DNA from: Przewalskia tangutica
Lineage: Eukaryota; Streptophyta; Magnoliopsida; Solanales; Solanaceae
Direction: 5' to 3'
Length of the DNA stretch: 64,000 nt
Assembly (NCBI GenBank): GCA_029844215.1
Contig: CM056733.1
Location: 48,497,142 to 48,561,141, forward strand
Both the position numbers and the translations under genes were made by a program. The first letter of the stretch is position 1, and each line of letters starts with the position of its first letter. Under the pieces are notes generated by a model. The model ran no database searches and was not told the DNA's origin. It saw nothing but the letters and a program-made list of their open reading frames with translations. Positions 48,692-58,560 of the stretch are shown piece by piece.

Positions 48692-51600
48692 TGTTATACC
48701 GTATTTCCGTATATGCGTGAGGCGTGTACAATTTGAGCCTTAAGTAGGCATAGTTTGAAATTTGTACACAAGTGCGAAAAGTCGTTTTCGACGAAACGTT
48801 TCCACACTTTCGTAGGGAAAATTTGGCTATGTCATTTATATTTTTGCGGATTTTTAGAGGCGAAACATTTTGGACCAACGAGAGGCGACACTTGTCACCC
48901 TCTATTGGAAAACAGGCGGCAACCATGGCATGGCTTGGACGAAATGGGTCACGTTCTCTTGGCCAATTGGCTCCTTGATTTGTGCCTTGTTTTGTGGCTT
49001 GTTTTGTGGAGTGTTTTGTGGAGTAGGGTTTAGGGTGCACTTGGTTTAATCTTGCCCTTACACTTGCTATACACTTGGAAGGATCTTGGCCTTGGTTGGC
49101 CTTTGGTTTTGCTATAAATAGCTCCCCTTTGTGAAGACTTTCTTCATCCACAAATTGCCTAAGTCTTGAAGTTCTCTTCCTCCCTCCCTTGTGAAATTCG
49201 TCCACCACACCCCTTTCCCCCTTTGCCGAAAGCTTTCCCCCCCTTTGTGGTGCCTTGGCGTGGGTACCCCTAGCCTAGTTGTTTCGTATAATACCCTTTG
49301 TTGTGGTATAGAAATACTCTCTAAGTATTGTTATAATGTCCAAAATACTTTAGCCCAAATACCTTGTAGTACTTTCCAAAGTACCCTTTGTCTGAAAAAC
49401 CGGAAAATACGATTATACTTTCCTTAGCCTCTACAAAACCTAAGGAAAATCTTCACCCGTCGTTGAAGTATGGAGAAGAAGTTGCGTAGAACTTCTACGG
49501 GGTGGTTGGAGCGGATTGGAGCACTCGGAGGAGGAGCTAAACCTTGCTCGGGAGGCGACTTTAAACTCGGATAATTTTTGGGCTTATCGAGGTAAATATC
49601 TTGTCCCCCTATTGTAATTGGAAATTACATAAGTGTTGAATATATAGTGTTGTATACTATATATAGAACTGAACTTAGTATTATGGCAATGTCTTTTGAC
49701 TTAAGCCTGAAGAATGAAGAATTGAACAGTAATCACATGAAGGATAATAAAGAAGAAGAATCGTAATTACCTAGGGTTGTATTCTGAGAGACTTATGTAG
49801 CATTCTTGTGTAGTAGAATTATGCAGCGTCAGGTTAGGCGTGTTAACCCACGGTTGGCTTGGTAGCCGACCTCGATAGAGAGGAGATTTCTGTGTTGCGG
49901 GAGAGTCTTGAATTTTCTGTAGAAAGATGGGAACGTGTGTTTAAGATTTAATAGACGTTTGTGGCCTTTATAGGTGAAAGTACTAAGAGTAGCGTATTCT
50001 ACTCGAGGAGTGGAAAGGGCTAGCAAGGTTGTAGTACTTGGAGCATTTTGCTTATTGTCGTTAAATCGTCGCGAGGTATGTGAACCTCTTCCTATCTCTT
50101 CCAGCATGATATGTGTGAACTATGTAGTACGGTAGACGTACATGTGTTAGCTGTGTTTGATTGTTTTTAAAACATAAAGTGTTATAACGGCTTTATGGGA
50201 AGTTGGTTATAACAGCTTTATGTAGGTAAGAAAATACTTTGTGGTTTTAAAAGGTAACTAATGTGAATTATAACTGGCTTGTTATAATAAAGAACTTGAT
50301 GTATTTCAAAAGATTTCTAAATCGTTTTGAAGGGAGAGTAACACTTGGTTTTAAAGGTTTTAAAAAGAGTTATACTAGCTTGATGGGGAGTTAGGTATAA
50401 TGTCTTAAGAGAGGTAAAGAAAATGGTTTACTGATGTTAGAAGTTAAGAGACTTGATCTTATAAGATAAGAGACTTAACTTATTTGTTTTAATGTGGATG
50501 TTTGTGTGAAACCTCATTCGTGAGTAATGAGTACTTGGTTTTATTTAAAGGATAATGTTTTACTGATTTCGGAAATCAGAATGTGTATCGACAGACCACT
50601 GCAGCGTTAATAAAGGAAAATGTATTGAATAATGATGAATTGTATTAAAACCAGTAGAAACCTCCATCTGCATAGAAACTAAGATGAGACAAAATGATAT
50701 TACATTTTCTAGATCATGGTCTTTGTATTAGGAATGTTGTAAACAAGAATAACCTACTCTCACGTGAGACTTATATTACTCAATTGTTCTAAAACGGAAT
50801 CAAGTGATTAAGTTTATGAACTATGAAACCATTTGAAAATGAGAAGCTTGAGTAATTGAAACTAGGCAAACTGGAACTTAGGAAAAGAATGTTGTTACTT
50901 GATTTTGAAAAGGAATGTGGGTTGTTCATTCTAATACTACGTATCGGGTGACTTTGATAAGTAATGGATCTCTTTTAAAGAATTTAACGTCGTAGTACTT
51001 TAGGTTGAAACCGGACTTTGGCATAAAATGAAGGTACTTTGAGTGATGTGAAACTTGCCTATGCTTGTTGTGGTGAAACATTCCTATGCTTGTTGTTGTG
51101 AAACTTGCCTATGCTTGTGATGATAGCCTTTGTTGTGCAAGTGTGGTGTTTTACGTATTCTGCGTCTCGATAGAGGCGGTTGGTAGTTGAGGTTTCTTCT
51201 TGTTCGGCTGGGTATCCGGTGGTCGGCTCTCGTACTGCCGATCTCGTGGCGATTCGGCCTTGGTATCGGTAGTCACCCTCGCACTTGCCCGTTCGGTATA
51301 GTGACGAAGTTTCGTGATCTGACCTTGGTCCTCGTGGTCGACCCTCGTACTTGCCGGTCGGTGCGTGGCCGGCCTTGGTATCCGATGGTCGGCTCGCACT
51401 TGCCGTGACGGCCGTGTTTTGGTTGCATTGTATTATTGAGTACGGTCGGATCGGTAGTTATACTTGTCTGTCACGGTTTTATAACACAGTGGGACATGGT
51501 GTTCATATATAATCCTTGGTATTGTTATATCATAAAGCTGCGATGAGGAAGAAATTCCACGCACAGTGATAATTTGGAGGCGTGAGTCCTGTCTTGATGT

Positions 51601-52122
51601 ATCGGTTATATGTTATATCTTGTAGTTTGGTCATCATACATGTCTCCCGCTTTATATAGACTATTATGATTTCATTTCTGATATTCTGATTTCACATACT
51701 TAGTACTGTTATCGACCTCCTTGAAGTGCGTTCATCCGCAGTGAGGTACATCGGTGTCGATCCGCGTTTAGGATCTCATTTCACGTTTTGGGAAGCTCCG
51801 TTCGTCGGAGGCTTATCTTTGGTATGTTACCACAGTCCGTAAGTTCTTGTGCGTTCGGGGTATGGCGGGGCCACTGTCGTCATAGTTGTTGTATAAATCT
51901 TAGAGGTGCATGAAATCTTGTTGTGGCGGGGTTGTAAAAGGATTAAAGCTGTTCGAGTTTTATGTATATCTTGAAGGCAAGCTGTTTTGGTTGCTTTGTT
52001 TATTTACTATATCTCTCATTTCATGTGTAAAGTTTTTATTTCCGCTGGTTTTCTCTGATGTTGTATCACTAGGGTGCCCGGGGTAAGGCACCAGTGACGG
52101 GCCCGATTTTCGGGGCGTTACA
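48692..52122 (+). repeat. E7 3' LTR
   Basis: Contains the palindrome (48884-48900), TATA box (49113-49120), modules near 50171-50225, core near 50650-50720 and variable repeats at about 51160-51420. It ends GGGGCGTTACA, followed by GATAA. Confidence 0.9.
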
Positions 52123-52294
52123 GATAATCGATCGTCAAGTTAGGCGTCTGCGGACCAAGGACGTGGCTTCCGTCAAAGTCTTGTGGCGGAACGAGCTCAG
52201 GGAGGAGATGACGTGGGAAGCTGAGGAGGACATGAGGCAGAAGTATCCTCACCTATTCCCCACACCTCCAGGTAACTCACTTTCATACTTGTAA
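52123..52294 (+). CDS. pol: E6 chromodomain, C-terminus of pol (separated by E7)
   Basis: An open frame ending TAA at 52292-52294. It reads IDRQVRRLRTKD, then SVKVLWRNEL, TWEAEEDMRQKYPHLFP and a short tail, the layout of the Tekay/Del chromodomain: a beta-strand block, the conserved VLW, and the WE-x-E-x-M helix. Chromodomains fused to integrase steer insertion to heterochromatin, which fits the nested insertion seen here. The first five bases are the GATAA target duplication of E7. The frame would join that of 33386-33569 if E7 were absent. This is the best-preserved pol segment in the window. Confidence 0.88.
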
Positions 52295-52431
52295 ATTTTT
52301 CATTGATATATTTGCTTAAGTGTTGTGTTGTGGCCATGTGAGGCATTTGCAAACTGTTTAAGTCATGAAGAACTTTTCCGTTGTGTCTTGGGAAGGAACA
52401 TTCGGGACGAATGTTTCTAAGGAGGGGAGAA
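52295..52431 (+). promoter_or_regulatory. E6 3' untranslated tail, hairpin and polypurine tract
   Basis: About 100 bases of untranslated sequence, then the perfect hairpin AACATTCG/GGA/CGAATGTT (52397-52415) and the purine run AAGGAGGGGAGAA, ending at 52431. Confidence 0.85.
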
Positions 52432-54019
52432 TGTTATACCCCGTATTTCCAGAGTATGTACGTGAGGGCGTACGTACAAAAGTTCAACCCTAAAGTTAAG
52501 GCTTAGGACGAAATTTGGGCACAACTCACGAAACGAATGGTTTTCCGACGAAACGTTTTCCAAAACTTACGTAGGGAAAATTACGGCTATGTCATTTATA
52601 ATTTTTGCGGATTTTTCCGAGAGATGAAATATTTTGGACCAACGAGAGGGTGACACTTGTCACCCTCATATGGACGACAAAGAGGCCACGGATGGGACGA
52701 TTTTAGGGCCTAAAACAAGGGTCAATGTTTGTGAGTGATTTGTGGAGTAGGGTTAGGGTGCACTTGTGCAAATCCTCACCATCCACTTGCCCTCCACTTG
52801 CCCTCATCTTGGCCCTTGAAAGCCCTATAAATACCCCCCCTTTGTTGAAGAATTCTTCATCCACAAAATTATCTTCCAAGTCTCAAAGCCTCCCTTCTCC
52901 CTTAAGAGTTCTCGTCCAAGCCTCACTCCCCCCCCCTCTTGAAGTGCTAAAGCCGAAACACCCTCTCCCTCCCCCCTTCCTTGTAGTCTCGGCAAGCCTC
53001 CCCCCTCTTGGAAGCCCTAGCCGAAACACTACCCCCCTCTTGGTAGAAATACTCTCCAAGTATTGTTACTATCCCCAAAATACCTTAGCCAATCCCTTAT
53101 AGTATTTCCAAAGTTATCTCTATCGTGAAGTCAGGAAATACTATCTTATATCCATTAGTCACTAAACGAAACCACTGGGAAACTTCATAGTAGGTTGAAG
53201 TAGAAAGTAGAAGTTGTGTAGAAACTTCTAAGGGGTTCTTGGAGCGGATTGGAGCGTACAAATTAGGAGCTAAACCTCGCTCAGGATCGACTTATATCTT
53301 GGATAATATTGGGCTTATCGAGGTAAATAATCTTATCTTTCTATTGTAATTGAAGAATACATACTGTAGAAGTATAGACATAAGTTTAAAACACATAGAA
53401 GGGTATTAAAGAAGAGTATTGAACTGTAATTACATAGAAGGGTATTACAGAAAAGAATTGAGCGAAATCACATCGTAAGAATATTAAAGAAGAAGATTAA
53501 AGCGTACTTACATAGGAATTTGTATTTCTGATGAACTTTAGTAGCTTAACGGGTAGGGAAGTGTTGCCCGATTTTCCGTAGAATAGAGAACCTTCTGCTT
53601 AGATTATCCTTCAGAGTAGTCTAGACGTTGATAGACGTATTTGACTATTATAGGTTGATACTCTGCGCGCGACATATTCGACTTGGCAGGTGGATTTCGC
53701 CGAGAAGGTATGTGATTCTTCCTATACCCTTGAGCATGATATTTTAAAGTATATATATAGTACGGTAGACGTACGTGTGTTAACTGAACATGGTTTTACT
53801 TGAGTCTAATAATAAGAATCTTGAAGTATTTCAAAAGAATTAAGAATCGTTTTTGAAAGAAGAGTAATACTTGGTTTTAAAAGCTTAAGAGTTATACCAG
53901 CTTTATGGGGAGTTAGGTATAACGACTTAAGAATGATAAAAGGAACAGTTTACTTATTTGTTTATGAAAGTCTTGTATTGATTTCTGAAAAGTATAGTAA
54001 GATCTTTGTGATAAGTAGC
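52432..54019 (+). repeat. E6 3' LTR, first part
   Basis: Starts TGTTATACCCCG. It has the palindrome GGGTGACACTTGTCACCC (52648-52665) and TATAAATA (52826-52833), then CATAAAG-type modules near 53885-53930. It is interrupted after GTAGC by the solo LTR E9. Confidence 0.88.
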
Positions 54020-57000
54020 ATCACGACCGAACCGGGCGTGGTAGTGCCTTACCGGGCACCCAAGTAGACATACATCAGAGTAATCAGCGGAATATAAAAC
54101 AAGACATGAAATATGAAACAGTTATCTGAGAAAAGTTGCCTTACGGCATATATAAATAAAAACTTAAATCCGAACAGTTACATCCTTTTTACAACTCCGC
54201 CCACAACAGTACTACAGACCTCTAAGAATGATATGACAACAATGGCGGGACAGGGCCCCGCCATACCCCTGAATGTAAGTACCTACAACTACGGGGACTT
54301 TACATTCGATAAGCCTCGGAAAGCGGAGCTTCCCAAACGCAATTGTGATCCTAAGAGCGAGGATCGGCGGTGGTGTACCTCTACTGCGGCATGAACGCGG
54401 CCCAGGAGGTCGATAACAGTACCAAGTATGTGGCGAAAATCATGGCGAAATCATAGTAGTCTATATAAAGCAGGAGACATGTATGATAGCCAAACTACAG
54501 TTCACAATAAATAAGCAGTCATGTCAAGTCAGGGACTCACGCCCTCAAAGTCATCACTCAAATACAACTATGGGTCTCACGCCCACAACATCAATCATGC
54601 CCGTGGAATACCTTCCTCACTGCCGGTAGTCTATGATATAAAAGCACCAAGGAATACATGAACACCAGGTCCCACCCGTGTCATAATAAAACCGTACGGG
54701 GTAAGTACGAAGGCATAGCCGACTACTAAAACCACAGTACCAACAAGGTCATAAACTGTATCATGAGATCTGTCTAGACCGCCACATGATCGAAGCTGGC
54801 CACTCGCCCGCAGTATCTAATGTGCGCGTCTAGTCCTGGAACTTCCGCGACTCGCATAGGCCACTCCAATGGCGCGTGAGGTATTCCTCGCATCGGGTAG
54901 CTAATCCCCGGCAACGTCTGGACTCGCATCCGCGTAGCCACATAGACCGCATGACCATAAAGGTCGCACACTAACTGGAACTCTCGTAGCTCGCGCCAGG
55001 TCACCGCACCGCGTAGGTATTCTCGAATCATAGGTCACCGCAGACCGCTGAGTCTACCACGCGTCGGAGGCGGCAACCCGGAATCATGTCGAGGTGAGTG
55101 ATATAATCCTAACATAACGACTTATCGTTAAAAACATAAGCACAACAAGGAAACCCCTTTACACAAACATCAAAAGATACTAACACACGTAGCATCCTAA
55201 CATGTTTACTTATCAAATCAACAAGAAAGTATTACAAGGCTATCACAAACCAACACAATCAAGTTATTCACACAAGGTACTTTCGCTTTATGTTAACAAG
55301 TTGGGTTTTATCCCCAAAGTACTTCATACATTAACTCTTTAAAAGATCGTTTCTTTCACAAAAGTCACACAATACGTAGTATGAAAATAGAGTGACTATC
55401 TTTTAAGTAAACCAAAACACTTCCCTTTGTAAAATCAAGTAACAACATTATTTTCCAAACGTTCGGTTGCCTAATTTCAAATGCTCAAGTTTCTCATTTT
55501 CGAAAGGTTTCGTAGTTCATAGTTTTAATCACTTAATGATGTAATTCTCCTTTAAAACAATTTGAGAAACATATGCCTTATATGTGAGTAGGTTATTCTT
55601 GTTTATAACAATCTTATTAACGCAACCATGATCTAGGAAATGTAATATCATTTTGTCTCATCTTAGCTTCTATGCAGATGGGGGTTTCTACTGGTTTTAA
55701 TAATACTTAATTAGTCAATACATTTCCCTTATTAACGCTGCAGTGGTTTGTTCGATACTTATTCTGATTTTCGAAATCAGTAAAACATTATTCCTTTTAA
55801 AAACCAAGTACTCATTACTCACGAATGAGGTTTCACATTTTTTAACAAAACTCATATTAATTTAATTAAGTCAAGTCTCTTATCTTTTAAGATCAAGTCT
55901 CTTAACTTCTAAAATCAATAAATCATTCTTTTTATCTCTCTTAAGCCGTTATACCTAACTTCCCATAAAGCTAGTATAACTCTTAAGCTTTTAAAACCAA
56001 GTATTACTCTTCTTTCAAAAAGGTTTCTTAATTCTCTTGAAATACTTCAAGATTCTTATTATTCAGGCTTAAGTCAAAAGACATTGCCGTAAAACTACGT
56101 TCAGTTAACACACGTACGTCTACCGTACTATATATATATTCTTTAAAATATCATGCTCAAGAGGATAGGAAGAATCACATACCTCGCGACGATTACCGAC
56201 TATTAGCAAAACGCTCCACCGCTATTACCCGGCTAGCCTTGTCCACCTTTCAAGTAGATCACACTACTCGCAGTACTTCAACCTATAACGGTTATATAAG
56301 TCTATCAATGTCTAGACTACACTGTAGAACATTCTAAGCAGAGGCTTCACTATTCTACGGAAAATTGGGCAGCACTTCCCTACCCGTTAAGCTACACAAG
56401 TCTACTGTAAATACAGTCCTATGTAAGTACAGTTTAATCTCTTCTTTAATATTCTTCTGATGCGATTTCAGTTTAACTCTCTTCTGTAATATCCTTCTAT
56501 TACAGTTCAATTCTCTTCTATGAATCTTATATTCATTTCTATACTACTACAATATGTAATTTCCAATTACAATATAAGGACAAGAGTATTTACCTCGATA
56601 AGCCCAAAATTATCCAAGATTTAATGTCGATCCTGAGCAACGTTTAGCTCCTACTCCGGGTGCTCCAACTCGCTCCAAACAACCCTTAGAAGTTCTACGC
56701 AACTTCTTCTTAATACTTCAACCGGCTATGAAGATTTTCCTTAGGGTTTTATTTTTGTGACTGAAGGAAAGTATAATAGTATTTCTGGGCTTTTAGTATA
56801 GGGATAACCTTGGAATACTACAAGGTATTTGAGCCAAGGTATTTTGGAATAGTAACTATATTTGGAGAATACTTTTCTACCAAGGGGGGGGTGTATTTGG
56901 ACGAGAGCAACTCAAGGTAGGGGGGGTACCTCTCGGCCAAAGCCTCACAAGGGGGAGGACGAAAACTATAGAGAGGGGGAGAGGGATTTCAAGACTTAGA

Positions 57001-57441
57001 AACATTTTGTGGATGAAGAAGTCTTCATCAAAGGGGGGTATTTATAGGACAACCAAGGGCCAAGATCTAGCCAAGTGGTAGGCAAGTGTAGGGTGAGGAT
57101 TTACCCATGTGTACCTTATCCAACTACCACACAAAATATCACAAATATCCTACCAACCCTTGACCCACAAATCGTCCACTTGACGCCCACAACAACGTCC
57201 ACTATGAGGGTGACACATGTCACCCTCCCGTTGGTCCAAAATATTTCATCTCTCGGAAAAATCCACAAAAAATATAAATGACATAGCCGTAATTTTCCCT
57301 TCGCAAGTTTTGTAAAACGTTTCGTCGGAAAACGATTCTTTTCGGTAGTTGTGAACAAAATTTCGTCCTTGCCTAACTTTAAGGCTCAAACTTTTCTACG
57401 TACATCCTCACGTACATACTCTGGAAATACGGGGTATAACA
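54020..57441 (-). mobile_element. E9: solo LTR
   Basis: A single minus-strand LTR of 3,422 bases with no interior, flanked by near-identical 5-base duplications GTAGC (54015-54019) and GTAAC (57442-57446). It has the palindrome GGGTGACACATGTCACCC (57208-57225), a reversed TATA box (57039-57046), the conserved core near 55630-55690 and the CGCAT-type variable block (about 54790-55080), all as in E2's class. Solo LTRs arise by recombination between the two LTRs of a full element. Confidence 0.9.
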
Positions 57442-58442
57442 GTAACCATGTTATGATGCTACGTGTGTTAGTGTCTTGTGTTGTTGTGTAAGGGGGTTAT
57501 TCTTGTTGTGCTTACGTTGTTAAACGTTAAGACCGTTGTACTGTTATTATATCACATAACCCCTTGACTTGTTATACCGAGGGCTTGCCACCCTTAATGC
57601 GGGTCTATACGGCCTATGCGGTCTGTGTGACTATGCGGAGCTGCGGGAGTTCCAGGATTGATCATTCCGGGTGTATTATCCCGATGCGAGGAGTGCCTTA
57701 TGCGGTCTGTGTGACTATGCGATCTATGTGACTATGCGGACTGCGGGAGTCCAGGAGAATGCAGGGCTAGTTACCCCGTCGGTCTATACGGCCTATGCGG
57801 GTCTATGTGTGACCTATGCGGGCTGCGGGAGGTCCAGGATTAGGCACGCATAATGATACTATGGGCGATTGGCCTTGCCCGATCATTAGCGGCCTAGAAA
57901 AGACCGATTCTGATATCTATTTTGCTCTTGTTTATGTTGTGGCACTATGCGGTTTAAGCGATTGTATTTACAAATTGTTTTAGATACTTGATTTCATTTC
58001 GATGCTACGATTTCACATACTTAGTACTGTATGTGACCTCCTTGGGACTGCGTTCATCATGCCAGTAAGGGAAAGCAGGTGCTAGATCCACATCCTTAGG
58101 ATCTCTACTTTGGTGTCAGGAGCTCCATCTTCTCCGGAGGCTCGACTTTTGGTATGGTTCTCCCTGTGTTGTAGATATATGTACATTCAGGGTATGGCGG
58201 GGCCCTGTCCCGCCATAGTTGTCTACTTCCTTAGAGGTCTGTAGTCCTATTGTACAGTTCGGATGTAACTGCCAAACTTTGATATATATATATATGTCGA
58301 AAGGCGACGTTTTCTCAGATAAACTGTTTTCTTTTCATATTGACTCCTATCTTGTTTTTATATTCCGCTGATTACTCTGATGTATGACTACTTGGGTGCC
58401 CGGGTAAGGCACCAGTCACGGGCCCCGGAACGGGTCGTGACA
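57442..58442 (+). repeat. E6 3' LTR, second part
   Basis: Resumes with GTAACCATGTTATGATGC and ends GGGTCGTGACA at 58442. It includes a TATGCGG-rich variable block (about 57590-57850), as in E8 and E4. Confidence 0.88.
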
Positions 58443-58560
58443 CTTACCCTGAAGCAGGTGGTATAACGTCTTGGAGGTTTACCCCTAATTTATACTCTTA
58501 CCCTGGAGAAGGTGGTATAACGTCTTGGGGGTTTACCCCTCATTTATACTCTTACCCTAG
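58443..58560. repeat. 54-base tandem repeat in E10 LTR
   Basis: Two full copies and a third start. CTTACCCTG recurs at 58443, 58497 and 58551 (as CTTACCCTA), with GGTGGTATAACGTCTTGG inside each unit. It sits exactly at the E6 insertion point, so E6 landed in or beside the array. Confidence 0.9.

Larger units (their letters stand above)
33570..52122 (+). mobile_element. E7: gag-only LTR retrotransposon containing E8
   Basis: A plus-strand element flanked by a perfect target duplication GATAA (33565-33569 and 52123-52127) within E6 pol. The 5' LTR is split by E8 (33570-36725 and 46405-46719, ~3.47 kb), the interior is 46720-48691 (1,972 bases, gag only), and the 3' LTR is 48692-52122 (3,431 bases). 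A stretch of about 180 bases (from ~34858 and ~49921) is identical between the two LTRs, so insertion was probably recent. Confidence 0.93.
33386..58442 (+). mobile_element. E6: pol-bearing LTR retrotransposon, 3' half, heavily interrupted
   Basis: A plus-strand element visible as an integrase fragment (33386-33569), chromodomain and stop (52123-52294), a short untranslated tail, hairpin and polypurine tract (52397-52431), and a 3' LTR (52432-54019 plus 57442-58442, about 2.6 kb). E7 and the solo LTR E9 interrupt it. Its LTR is about 1 kb shorter than those of the gag-only class and, like E8's, lacks their conserved core. It is inserted in E10's LTR. Confidence 0.85.

Noticed and set aside
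48681..49208. 175-codon open frame on the minus strand
   Set aside because: It lies antisense within E7's U3; repeat-driven (TKHSTKQATKQGTNQG) and absent from equivalent LTRs as one frame.
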